From contig NZ_JBGCCT010000036.1 of assembly GCF_041260665.1 (NCBI RefSeq), forward strand, positions 61,385-125,384: a stretch of 64,000 nucleotides of DNA, read 5' to 3'. Positions 55,330-63,793 of the stretch are shown here, piece by piece (within the stretch, counting starts at the first letter, position 1; each line of letters opens with the position of its first letter). Below the pieces are notes generated by a model. The model did no database searches, had not been told where the DNA came from, and saw nothing but the letters and a program-made list of their open reading frames with translations. This DNA comes from Catenulispora sp. GP43 (GTDB lineage Bacteria; Actinomycetota; Actinomycetes; Streptomycetales; Catenulisporaceae). The position numbers and the translations under genes are program-made.

Positions 55330-56247
55330 TCAGAATCCTTCCCACGCGTGGTCGTCGATCACCTTGATCGCCAGATTGTCGAACGAGCGCGGGGTCTCTG
55401 CCTTGGCCAGCCGGCGCCTGACGTCCGCATCCGTGAGGATCTGCTCCCGCCACAGCAACATCGGCTCCAACGGAGTGGTCCCGAGCAACATGTCCTGCCC
55501 CAGCCCTCGGCTCTTCGCCAGGGCCTTGAGCGTGTCATCGCTGCGCACGACCCAGCGCTCCTGCTCGGGCGTCGACTCCCCGCCGAAGGCCGACGAGTTC
55601 GGCACCGCGGTGCGGACCGTACGCACCAGCCTGAGGAACTCGCTCTTGCCGAAGCCCGCGTCGACGGCACACGAGATGATGCCGTTGTCCTCGAACAGCA
55701 GGCCGCTGGCCGCGATCACGTGCTGTGTCGTCCACCGGTGGAACAGCAGCAGGCGGACCGGATCGGCTTTCTTGGACCGGTTCGCCGGCGAGACCGCGTG
55801 CAAGGACATGTCCAGTGCCGCCGAGCGGCCGGCGCTCAGATCGACGACGCAGACGTCGAACTCCTGCTCGACCTTGCGGAAGAGCTGCACCACCCTGTCG
55901 ATGTGGTCACTGGTGACATGGAACTCCGCACCGCCGAGGTCGCCGGGGAACAAGGTCAGCTTCCCCGAACCCGGCGGCCGCTCCGTGAGCTCCGTGCGCT
56001 CCGTCACGCCGCGGATCTCGGCGCGCGCCGGTTGCGAGGTCCTGCCGAGGATGGAGGAGTGCAGGCCGCCGTCACGGCTGCCCCGCTCCAGGCTCGGGAT
56101 CTCGAAGATCGCGCCCGCGTTCGGCGACCCGAAGTCGAAGTCCAGGTACGCCACGTCCCGGCCCATCAACGAGATCCGGTACGCCAGGTTGCAGCTGGTC
56201 ACCGAGCGGCCGGTACCGCCGTTGTCGGAAGCGGCGAGGATCAGCAT
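55330..56247 (-). CDS. SCO2523-like variant P-loop protein, minus-strand operon
   Basis: 305 residues, ParA/MinD-type fold. The P-loop reads SDNGGTGRSVTSC: the signature Lys of the deviant Walker A is Asn9 and the P-loop Lys is Arg14. LDFDFGSP (35-42) is the switch strand, and FDVCVVDLSAGRS the Walker B-like strand. Family members keep Arg at 14, but the loss of both Lys suggests nucleotide hydrolysis is weak or absent. The ATG at 56247 overlaps the previous stop by one base. It shares clear paralogy with 60171-61091. Confidence 0.9.
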   Translation of the reverse strand: MLILAASDNGGTGRSVTSCNLAYRISLMGRDVAYLDFDFGSPNAGAIFEIPSLERGSRDGGLHSSILGRTSQPARAEIRGVTERTELTERPPGSGKLTLFPGDLGGAEFHVTSDHIDRVVQLFRKVEQEFDVCVVDLSAGRSAALDMSLHAVSPANRSKKADPVRLLLFHRWTTQHVIAASGLLFEDNGIISCAVDAGFGKSEFLRLVRTVRTAVPNSSAFGGESTPEQERWVVRSDDTLKALAKSRGLGQDMLLGTTPLEPMLLWREQILTDADVRRRLAKAETPRSFDNLAIKVIDDHAWEGF

Positions 56248-58130
56248 CAGCGGCTCCGTCCGGCGTCCTCGTGGGCCTGTTCCAGCGCGTCCAGCAGCCG
56301 GAGGGCCCGTTCTGTGAGCGCGATCGCCGTTCCGGTGCGACGGTGGCGGAGTTCGCGGGCGCGGCGGATGAGGTCTCCGATCTCGTCGAGCCGCTCGGTC
56401 AGTGCCCTGAAGCCGCTGAGGTCGGAGCGAAGCAGTTCCCTGTTATATATGCGTTCTGCCTCATGCAGGAGCTCCAGGAGGTGGTCCTGCATCGGGGTAC
56501 TGCGAAGCGGCTCCCGCTCGATGGCCACGGCGGCGGTGACCAGCGCCTCGACCACCTTCTCGGTCTGGCGCCAGGACGGCCGGTCGGGCTTGGGGCCGGC
56601 CAGTCCGGGGAAGCCGCTGACGTCGTCCCACAGCTCGGCCGGACCGCCGTCCCCGGGCAGCCGGCGTTTGGCCAGATGCTCCATCGCCGCCTCGGCGACC
56701 GCCGTGAGCGCCTCACGGACCTCGACGTCGCCGGTCAGCTGCAGGGCCTCCAGGGCCAGCTTCATGACCAGCGGCGCGTAGTCCGCCGTGTACAGGACCA
56801 GGATCGAGCCCGCCGCGTCCTGGGTGCCGGTCAGGAACTGGGGGACGCCGGGGTGATGCAGCCCGATCGCCGGATCGCTGTCCGCCATCCGGCTGGTGAG
56901 GCGGCCCCGGGACGCCAGGTCGGAGATGAGGCCGGCGGCCTTGGCCAGATCGGTGTCGGTGGCGGCCCGGTCGGCCCGGTCGGCCAGGTCGTGGATCAGT
57001 ACCGAGGCGACCAGCAGCGAGAAGTACTCGGATTCCTGGCCGTCGCTGGTCCGCCAGGGGATGTCCGCCACGGGCCAGCGGTCCGGGTCGAAGCGCGCCA
57101 TCCCCGACCAGTACTTCTGGGTGAGACTTTGGCGCAGAATAAGGGCGTCGGCCAGGCTGCACTGTTCTTGGTCCAGGAAGCTCAGGGTATTGAGTCGGCC
57201 GACATACAGATCGGCGATGCTGTCCAGAGCGGACACCGTGAAGTACAGCCAGGGGCGCGCGACGGCGAACCCTGCTTCGCCCGACATTCGGGACCGAAAG
57301 TCTTCGAGCGGCCGGGAGTCCCGCGAGACCCCCCACGTCCAACCGCATTCGAAGAGCTGGTCCGCATCAGGCATGCTCTCGTCGAAGATGCCGAGCCGGA
57401 CGTCTTGCCCCAGCCGGATGCGCAGGCGCTCGAACCGTTGGTACAGGCCTTGTTGGAGCGCGGCGTCGGTGCGTGCGCCGTGGCGCAGCATGGCGAGGAT
57501 GGAGCGGCCTTCGTCGCCGTCGACGCCGACCGCGTGCACGACGAAACCGCGTACCAGCCCGGTCATCGCGGCGGTCAGCCGGCGTGAGGCCCGCCGGCGC
57601 AACTCGTCGAGCTTCTCGCGCTGCTTGGCCTGCATTTCCAGACCCCGGCGCGCGTCGGCGAACACGAACAGCGCCAGGCACAGCGTGACGGACACCGCGA
57701 AGGAGTCGACCAGCGCGAACTCCTCGCGCTGCCCGTCCCGCGACGGCGGTTCGTCCGTGCCGAGGACCCGCAGGCGGCCGTCGGCGCCGAACCGCGGCTC
57801 GCCGTCGCCGTCGGTGTGGTTCGCGAAGTACTCCAGCGCGATGTCCACCAGCGTGCGCGGAATGCGGGTGGGCTCCCCCAGCGGCCGCAGCGCGGCGGCG
57901 ACGTCGGCGGCGACGCGGTCCGGATCGCAGACGTCGAACACCTCGATCCGGGTGATCGGGAGGAACAGGCACAACAGCTGTTCGGCGTCCGCGATCGGGT
58001 CCGAACCGCCCATCCCGCCCCAGATCCACGTCCCGGCGCCGTGGCAGTCGCGCAGCGTGGCACGCCAGATATCGAGAATCTGCCTGCGTGGTTCGATCCG
58101 CACCCGGGCCCCCTGAAGGAAGATCGCCAT
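56247..58130 (-). CDS. SCO2524-like protein, minus-strand operon
   Basis: 627 residues, first gene of the operon. Conserved with the plus-strand paralogue: RRQILDIWRATLRD, GTWIWGG, DAEQLLCLFLP, SFAVSVTLCLALF, RRLTAAMTGLVRGFVVHAVG, LFECGWTWGV and RWPVADIPWRTSDGQ. Helix-rich and soluble with a few short hydrophobic stretches, plus a C-terminal helical tail (RALTERLDEIGDLIRRAREL). No catalytic motif recognised. ATG at 58130. Resembles the SCO2524 family; function unknown. Confidence 0.85.
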   Translation of the reverse strand: MAIFLQGARVRIEPRRQILDIWRATLRDCHGAGTWIWGGMGGSDPIADAEQLLCLFLPITRIEVFDVCDPDRVAADVAAALRPLGEPTRIPRTLVDIALEYFANHTDGDGEPRFGADGRLRVLGTDEPPSRDGQREEFALVDSFAVSVTLCLALFVFADARRGLEMQAKQREKLDELRRRASRRLTAAMTGLVRGFVVHAVGVDGDEGRSILAMLRHGARTDAALQQGLYQRFERLRIRLGQDVRLGIFDESMPDADQLFECGWTWGVSRDSRPLEDFRSRMSGEAGFAVARPWLYFTVSALDSIADLYVGRLNTLSFLDQEQCSLADALILRQSLTQKYWSGMARFDPDRWPVADIPWRTSDGQESEYFSLLVASVLIHDLADRADRAATDTDLAKAAGLISDLASRGRLTSRMADSDPAIGLHHPGVPQFLTGTQDAAGSILVLYTADYAPLVMKLALEALQLTGDVEVREALTAVAEAAMEHLAKRRLPGDGGPAELWDDVSGFPGLAGPKPDRPSWRQTEKVVEALVTAAVAIEREPLRSTPMQDHLLELLHEAERIYNRELLRSDLSGFRALTERLDEIGDLIRRARELRHRRTGTAIALTERALRLLDALEQAHEDAGRSR

Positions 58131-58297
58131 GTCAGAGCTCTTTTTCCCGCGCACCATGCTATCGGCGCCGCCGCCGGCCCGGCCGGGCCCCGCGAGAATC
58201 CCGCCACCTGGATGTATCAGACCTCGACAACCTGGGTAGGGGCTTTGGCTGGCAGACATCGCCGTGCTGATCCCGCCTGCGACATGGGACCGAGCAC
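58131..58297. promoter_or_regulatory. Bidirectional promoter region between paralogous operons
   Basis: 167 bp between the two SCO2524-like genes must hold both operon promoters. I see no consensus -10/-35 pair or clear operator. It is CG-rich near 58165-58195 and otherwise unremarkable. Confidence 0.6.
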
Positions 58298-60169
58298 GTG
58301 CAATCGGGGCAGGTCAGGGCAGGGGCGGCAGCATTGAGAACGAACCCACGACAACACATCCTGGACACGTGGCGGGCTTTCGCGCGCGCGACGTTCAGCA
58401 GCGGGGAGTGGGCCTGGGGTGGTCGCTACACCTCGAACAGCATCAGCGACGCCGAGCAGATCCTGATCCTGCTGTATCCCGCGACCGAGGTGCCCGGCTT
58501 CCGGCTGGACCGCCCGGACGCCATCGAGGATGACGTGCTGGCGGTGCTGCGGCCGATGGGCAGCGGTCTGGACATCCCCATGCGGATGCTCGAGGCACTG
58601 GAGCAATACCTGACGCGCTACACCGACGACGACGGCGCGCCGACCTTCACCGGCGGTTCCTACCTGCTGACGGAGGACTCGGACAGCGAGGTGAAGCCCG
58701 AGCAGTCCGAGTACGACGTCACCGAGTCGTACTCGATCTCGGTCACCCTGTGTCTGTCCGCGAAGGGCTTCCTGCGCGAGTTCCAGCGCACCGTGGAGCG
58801 CCGTGAACTACAGAGCCGGATCGACACCGTGGTCCTGGCCATCGACACGCGCCTGACCGCGGCCATGGTCGGCCTGCTGCGCTCGTTCGTGGTGAACGTG
58901 CTGACCCCGGACACCCCGGCGGAGTCCGTGCTGCTGCGCACGGTCAGCCAGGGCCGGGTCGTGGGCCGCACACTCACCCAGGACCTGCGCGGCCAGTTGC
59001 AGCCGGTGCGCGACAAGCTGCCGGAGCTCACCTTCGGTCTGCCGCCGGAGAACGAGCGGGTGCTGCGCGACTACCCGGAGCGCTTCTTCGAGTGCGGCTG
59101 GGCCTGGGGGGTGGCGCAGGACGCCACCGACATCGAGCTCCCGGCCGCCGAGGGCGTGAAGCAGCCGCACGGGATCGCCGAGTCCCGTCCGGTGCTGCAC
59201 TTCACGGTCAACGCCCTGGACGGTCTGGCCGACCTCTTCTCCACCCGCACCTCCCGGCAGGGTCTGCTGACCTCCGAGCAGCAGTCCCTGCGCGAGGCGC
59301 TGAACCTGCGCTGGGGCCTGGCGCTGCAGTACTGGTCCACGATCGCGACGTTCGGAGCCGGCCGCTGGCCGGTGGAGGACGTCCCCTGGCAGGCCACCGA
59401 CGGCCAGAGCTCCCCCTACTTCTCCGAGCTGGTGCTCTCCATCGTCGCCATGGCCCAGCAGGGCGGGCCCTCGGGCAGCGTGATCGGCCGCATCGTGGCC
59501 GTCGTGGAGGAGCTGGCCCAGCGCGGCCTGGTCAACCGGCGCGCGACCGAGGACGACCGCAGTGTGCTGCTGCACGATCCCGGCGTGCAGATGACGCTGC
59601 GCGGCTCGGAGATGGAAGGCCCGATGCTGGCCTGGTCCTACAACGGCTACGCCGCCACCCTGGCCAAGACCGCGCTGCGCATCGCGAGCGTCACCACCAG
59701 CCGGCGCAACCGCGCCCGGCTCATCGAGATCGCCGACGCCTCGGTGGAGCACCTGCTCAACCGCCGCCAGCAGCCCGACGGGCTGTGGGACCAGCTCTCC
59801 AACGTCTACCCCGGCCTGCCGACCTCGCCGGCCACCCCGGCCTGGGACATGACAGAGCGCTCCATCGAGGTCTTCGTGGCCGCGGCCGGTCTGATCGCCG
59901 ACCCGCCGGTGGCCGACCCGGGCCAGGTGGACCAGGCCAACACCAAGATCGCCGAGGCCCGGCACATCCTGGACCAGGAGCGGCTGACCACGCCCACGGC
60001 CGGCGGCTCGCAGGAGCAGAAACTGCTCAGGGAGGCCGAACAGTCGCTGAACCGCGCCGAGTCCCTGTCCTCCGAACGGCCCGCGACCGCCGCGGCGCTG
60101 GCCGACAAGGTGCTCAGAGAGTTGGACGAACTGGCCTTCGCCCGCCAGGCAGCGAGCAGGAGCGCATGA
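58298..60169 (+). CDS. SCO2524-like protein, plus-strand operon
   Basis: 623 residues, colinear paralogue of 56247-58130: NPRQHILDTWRAFARA, EWAWGGRYTS, SDAEQILILLYP, ESYSISVTLCLS, TRLTAAMVGLLRSFVVNVL, FFECGWAWGV and RWPVEDVPWQATDGQSSPYFSELV. The C-terminal third ends in a coiled-coil-like helix (LREAEQSLNRAESLSSERPATAAALADKVLRELDELAFA). The GTG at 58298 is chosen for length; a TTG at 58334 would start where homology begins. Function unknown. Confidence 0.85.
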   Translation: MQSGQVRAGAAALRTNPRQHILDTWRAFARATFSSGEWAWGGRYTSNSISDAEQILILLYPATEVPGFRLDRPDAIEDDVLAVLRPMGSGLDIPMRMLEALEQYLTRYTDDDGAPTFTGGSYLLTEDSDSEVKPEQSEYDVTESYSISVTLCLSAKGFLREFQRTVERRELQSRIDTVVLAIDTRLTAAMVGLLRSFVVNVLTPDTPAESVLLRTVSQGRVVGRTLTQDLRGQLQPVRDKLPELTFGLPPENERVLRDYPERFFECGWAWGVAQDATDIELPAAEGVKQPHGIAESRPVLHFTVNALDGLADLFSTRTSRQGLLTSEQQSLREALNLRWGLALQYWSTIATFGAGRWPVEDVPWQATDGQSSPYFSELVLSIVAMAQQGGPSGSVIGRIVAVVEELAQRGLVNRRATEDDRSVLLHDPGVQMTLRGSEMEGPMLAWSYNGYAATLAKTALRIASVTTSRRNRARLIEIADASVEHLLNRRQQPDGLWDQLSNVYPGLPTSPATPAWDMTERSIEVFVAAAGLIADPPVADPGQVDQANTKIAEARHILDQERLTTPTAGGSQEQKLLREAEQSLNRAESLSSERPATAAALADKVLRELDELAFARQAASRSA

Positions 60170-60170
60170 C

Positions 60171-61091
60171 GTGCTGATATTCGCCACCTCCGACAAGGGA
60201 GGAACGGGGCGCTCGGTGACCAGCTGCAACATGGCCTACCGGCGGGCACTGCAGGGCGAGGCGGTCGCCTATCTCGACTTCGACTTCGGATCGCCCACCG
60301 CCGGCGCGATCTTCGACGTGCCCAAGGCCGAGCGCGGCGTGGACGCCTCGGGCCTGCACTCCTACTTCACCAAGCACACCGAGGCCCAGCAGCTGGACAC
60401 CGCCCTGCACTCCGACAGCGACACGCTGCGCGACCTGCCGCGGATCTCCGGCGCCAGCCGCTTAGTCCTGCTGCCGGGGGACAAGGACGGCGGGGAGTTC
60501 TCGATCAGCGCGGACATGCCGGCCCGCTGCGCGCAGCTGTTCCTGAAGCTCGACCGCGAATTCGACCTGTGCATCGTCGACCTGTCCGCGGGCCGCTCCT
60601 ACGCCGTGGACCTGGTCCTGGAGGCCACCGCCCGGCCCGAGCTGGCCGCGCTGACCAGCCGCTGGCTGGTCTTCCACCGCTGGACCAAGCAGCACATCCT
60701 GGCCGCGCACGGCCTGGTGTTCGGCGAGAAGGGGCTGCTCAAGGCCGGCGAGCGCCGCGGCCACGACCCGCAGCGGCTGAACAACTCGGTGCGCTACGTG
60801 CGCACCGCGGTCGTGGACCTGGGCGTGGACCAGGAGTCGGTGACCCGGCCGGCTCAGGGCGCCTGGCTGCGCGCCTACGACCAGAAGCTGCGGGAGCAGG
60901 CCGACAAGCTGCGCATGGGCCGGGCCCGCCTGGCCGGGCAGATCCCCTACGACCCCATGCTCCAGTGGAGCGAGCAGGTGATCGACGACTCCGATGTCAG
61001 CGGGCTGAAGATCGCCAACCAGGCCACCGTGCAGGCCTTCGAGGACCTCGCCGCGAAGCTGTCGGACGAGAGATTCTGGGAAGGGCTGTGA
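60171..61091 (+). CDS. SCO2523-like variant P-loop protein, plus-strand operon
   Basis: 306 residues. P-loop SDKGGTGRSVTSC keeps the signature Lys (K9) of the ParA/MinD class but has Arg14 where the catalytic Lys would be. LDFDFGSPTAGAIF and FDLCIVDLSAGRS follow. It resembles the Streptomyces SCO2523 family, which is described as a variant P-loop group. The GTG at 60171 is one base after the previous stop with GGAG upstream. Likely a nucleotide-binding switch of the complex; hydrolysis uncertain. Confidence 0.9.
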   Translation: MLIFATSDKGGTGRSVTSCNMAYRRALQGEAVAYLDFDFGSPTAGAIFDVPKAERGVDASGLHSYFTKHTEAQQLDTALHSDSDTLRDLPRISGASRLVLLPGDKDGGEFSISADMPARCAQLFLKLDREFDLCIVDLSAGRSYAVDLVLEATARPELAALTSRWLVFHRWTKQHILAAHGLVFGEKGLLKAGERRGHDPQRLNNSVRYVRTAVVDLGVDQESVTRPAQGAWLRAYDQKLREQADKLRMGRARLAGQIPYDPMLQWSEQVIDDSDVSGLKIANQATVQAFEDLAAKLSDERFWEGL

Positions 61092-62125
61092 CGGCCGTGG
61101 ACGTCAGCTACGACGAGATGACCCAGACCGCGAAGGTGGACGCGGTACCGCTGGGTCACCTCTCCGTCGAGACCGGGCACCTGTACCTGGACGACTTCGC
61201 CGAGGGCGACCGCAAGATCGCCCGCCAGCTCGAACAGGCCGCGCCGTGGCTGGAGGCGGCCGGCAAGCGGATCCGCAAGCGGTTCGGGCGCAACGCCCGC
61301 ATCAGCACCTGCTTCCTGGTCGACGACTACACGCCCTCCGGCTCGGCCCTGGACCAGCCCAAGCCCTCGGAGGTGGTGGACATCGTGACCACCGCCGCCG
61401 ACCAGGCCGGGTTCCGGATCGACTACCTGGCCCGGGAAGCCGGCTGCGCGGTGGCCTGCGAGCGCCCCTACTCCGGGCCGCGGGACCAGAGCGCGCTGGC
61501 CGACATCGTCGCCGGGCTGATCGTGGAGGAGGCCGCGGTCGGCGCCAACGGCTCGCGACCGCCGACCGCGCAGACCGGGTGGCTGTCCAACGGCGAGCGC
61601 TCCCCGGCGGTCGCGGTGGCGATGGACGCCCCGGACTGGGAGCCGCCGGAGGAGTTCGGCAAGTACCGGCACTCGGTGTTCGTGGACATCGAGCTGTGGA
61701 GCCTGGACAACAACCAGACGCACGCCGAGCGGCAGTACTCGTGCTCGCTGCTGTCGGCGGTGTGGCAGCTGCTGCGCCTCGGCCTGCTGCGCAACGCCGG
61801 CAAGGCGGTGGCCAAGCCCTACCGGTTCGGCCCGAACGAGGCGTTCCCGGACCTGTGGTCGCAGCTGCCGAGCATCACGCAGCTGACCGCCGACGCGGCT
61901 CCGTTCGCCGCGTATCAGGCCCTGTCCGTGCTGCCGCCGCACTTCCGGGCGGCCGAGCACGCCGCGGAGATCATCATCGACCATCTACGATTCGACGGGG
62001 CAGTGCTGAAGCAGACCGCGGACCGGGCCCGTGACGAGACGAACCCGGTGACGTTACCGGACAACCCCGTCGGCCGGATGAGCCACTTGTTCTTCGATGA
62101 CGTCCATGTCACGCACAACGACTGA
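61088..62125 (+). CDS. SCO2522-like protein, plus-strand operon
   Basis: 345 residues. VPLGHLSVETGHLYLDDF, ISTCFLVDDY, FRIDYLAREAG, RPPTAQTGWLSNG, SVFVDIELW and SAVWQLLRLGLLR align with the minus-strand copy. An N-terminal extension (TAVDVSYDEMTQTAKVDA) is specific to this copy. The GTG at 61088 overlaps the previous stop by 4 bp (GTGA). No family function known; soluble. Confidence 0.85.
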   Translation: MTAVDVSYDEMTQTAKVDAVPLGHLSVETGHLYLDDFAEGDRKIARQLEQAAPWLEAAGKRIRKRFGRNARISTCFLVDDYTPSGSALDQPKPSEVVDIVTTAADQAGFRIDYLAREAGCAVACERPYSGPRDQSALADIVAGLIVEEAAVGANGSRPPTAQTGWLSNGERSPAVAVAMDAPDWEPPEEFGKYRHSVFVDIELWSLDNNQTHAERQYSCSLLSAVWQLLRLGLLRNAGKAVAKPYRFGPNEAFPDLWSQLPSITQLTADAAPFAAYQALSVLPPHFRAAEHAAEIIIDHLRFDGAVLKQTADRARDETNPVTLPDNPVGRMSHLFFDDVHVTHND

Positions 62126-63098
62126 CCGGGACCGGAACCGGACCGTCCACGACGACGGCACGCAGCCCTGGCTGGGCTTCGGCGAGGTCCGCACCTGCCT
62201 GATCCAGAACCTGGGCACGCTGTCCCCCTCGGCGAGCGTGGCCCTGATGCAGCTGACCCCCGGCTCCCCGGTGAGCAAGGTGGACCGGCCGGTCCGCCGC
62301 GTGGTCTCCCCGGAGCAGGTCACCGGCGTGGACTGCCGGCTGCAGGTGGCCCGCGAGGGCCGGGGCCGGGCCATCGGCACGGTGCTCAGCCACGCGGTGG
62401 TCACCAACGGCCGGATCCTGCAGGGCACCGCGTACGTGGCGCTGAGCGAGGCGACGTCCAAGGAGCGCCGCGAGTGGCGGCACTACCTGCGGCACCAGGG
62501 CGTGGTGGAGGTGCTGGGCTCGCCGAAGCCGCACAACATCGTCGACGGCTACCTGGCCGACGTCTCCCCGCCGGCCCGCGGCCTGGACCTGGCCTCGATC
62601 AGCGACCGCATCATCGACGAGGTGCAGCAGAGCGACACCCTGAACCACACCACCGCGCTGCGTGCCAGCACGGCCGTGGTCCGCTGGGCCGCCACCCTGG
62701 CCAAGGACGCCAAGCCGACGGTCGGCATCGCCAAGAGCGACCTGCCGAACCTGCACGTGATCCGGCTGAGCGGGGCCCCGGACGACCTGCCGATGCTGAT
62801 CCGCTTCTGCGAGGAGTTCGCCCTGCACGAGTGGCTGCTGACCACGGTGCAGGACGTGATCGTGCCCCGGGCCGAGACCGACATCGCCCGCGACCGGGAC
62901 CCGCTGGACTCGCTGCTGTTCGCGCTCAACGAGTTGGTGCCGCTGTGGATGCCACCCACTCACCTGAGCCCGGATATGAAGGCTCTGTGGGAAGCTATGG
63001 AGAGCCGGACACACTACTCGCGTCTGTTCGAGCGTCAGGTCGCGCGGATCCGGGACCTCAGGGACCAGGTGAAGATCAGGCCGCCCCGGCGCTTCTAG
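62097..63098 (+). CDS. SCO2521-like protein, plus-strand operon
   Basis: 333 residues, last gene of the four. VSPEQVTGVDCRL, TNGRILQGTAYVALSEA, ATLAKDAKPTVGIAK and RFCEEFALHEWLLTTVQD align with 53406-54371. Its Arg/Thr/Asp-rich N-terminal extension (SRTTTDRDRNRTVHDD) is absent from the paralogue. Starts at 62097 or 62106, overlapping the SCO2522-like gene by 29 or 20 bp; neither has a clear ribosome-binding site. Function unknown. Confidence 0.83.
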   Translation: MTSMSRTTTDRDRNRTVHDDGTQPWLGFGEVRTCLIQNLGTLSPSASVALMQLTPGSPVSKVDRPVRRVVSPEQVTGVDCRLQVAREGRGRAIGTVLSHAVVTNGRILQGTAYVALSEATSKERREWRHYLRHQGVVEVLGSPKPHNIVDGYLADVSPPARGLDLASISDRIIDEVQQSDTLNHTTALRASTAVVRWAATLAKDAKPTVGIAKSDLPNLHVIRLSGAPDDLPMLIRFCEEFALHEWLLTTVQDVIVPRAETDIARDRDPLDSLLFALNELVPLWMPPTHLSPDMKALWEAMESRTHYSRLFERQVARIRDLRDQVKIRPPRRF

Positions 63099-63204
63099 CC
63101 CGGCCGGGGCGCGCCGCCTGCGAACCAGGCGCGGCTGAGGCACGCCCACCGAAAAGAGCAACCTCCGTACGCGGCGACGCCGCGTGCCGGTAACATATGT
63201 GCCC

Positions 63205-63232
63205 TTGAAGGTGGTCCCATACCCCCTATCAG
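63205..63232 (+). promoter_or_regulatory. Possible promoter of the plus-side GNAT gene
   Basis: TTGAAG (63205-63210) and TATCAG (63227-63232), 16-bp spacer, 40 bp upstream of the GNAT start. Moderate match only. Confidence 0.35.
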
Positions 63233-63271
63233 AAACCTGTAAACACGGATCCGAGTTCTGACGAGGTGTGC

Positions 63272-63793
63272 GTGACCACCATCCACGAGGCGTCGAGCCA
63301 GGCTGACCCCGAAAGCCCCGCAGGCAGCTCTCTGCGCCTCGTCCGGGAGGACGACCTGCCGGGCCTGGAGGTCCTGGACAAGGAAGTCTTCGACGACCTC
63401 GCGTATTCCATGCACTACCTGCGCACCTTCTTCAACCTGTTCAGCTCCACCTGGTACGTCGCCGACTGCGGCGGCGAACTCGCCGGCTACGCCCTGGTCG
63501 GCCCGAGCTCCGACAAGAGCGGCGCCTGGCTGCTGGGCCTGGCGGTGAGCAGCGGGCACCAGGGGCGCGGCCTGGGCAGCGAGCTGATGACCAAGGCCAT
63601 GGAGGTGTTCGCCGAGGCGGACGTCCCGTACGCCTACATCACCGTGCGCCCCGACAACGCCGCCGCCGAGCACCTCTACCAGAAGTTCGGGTTCCGCCAG
63701 TTCGGCGAGGAGCACGAGAACTACTACGGGAACGGGGAGCGGCGGAAGGTGCTGCAGCGGTCGTTGGTGGCCGATCCTTACGTGGGCGGGTAA
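63272..63793 (+). CDS. GNAT acetyltransferase after the plus-strand operon
   Basis: 173 residues, RimI-like. SLRLVREDDLPGLEVLDKEVFDD starts the domain; the acetyl-CoA loop is SSGHQGRGLGSELMTKAMEVF and the terminal NAAAEHLYQKFGF is typical. The GTG at 63272 has GAGG six bases before; a GTG at 63266 is also in frame. It has its own 173-bp upstream gap, so it is not coupled to the four-gene operon, unlike its minus-strand counterpart. Substrate unknown. Confidence 0.87.
   Translation: MTTIHEASSQADPESPAGSSLRLVREDDLPGLEVLDKEVFDDLAYSMHYLRTFFNLFSSTWYVADCGGELAGYALVGPSSDKSGAWLLGLAVSSGHQGRGLGSELMTKAMEVFAEADVPYAYITVRPDNAAAEHLYQKFGFRQFGEEHENYYGNGERRKVLQRSLVADPYVGG

Noticed and set aside
63101..63135. 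Terminator after the plus-strand operon
   Set aside because: The best stem (CGCCTG/CAGGCG) is only 6 bp with no T-tract.
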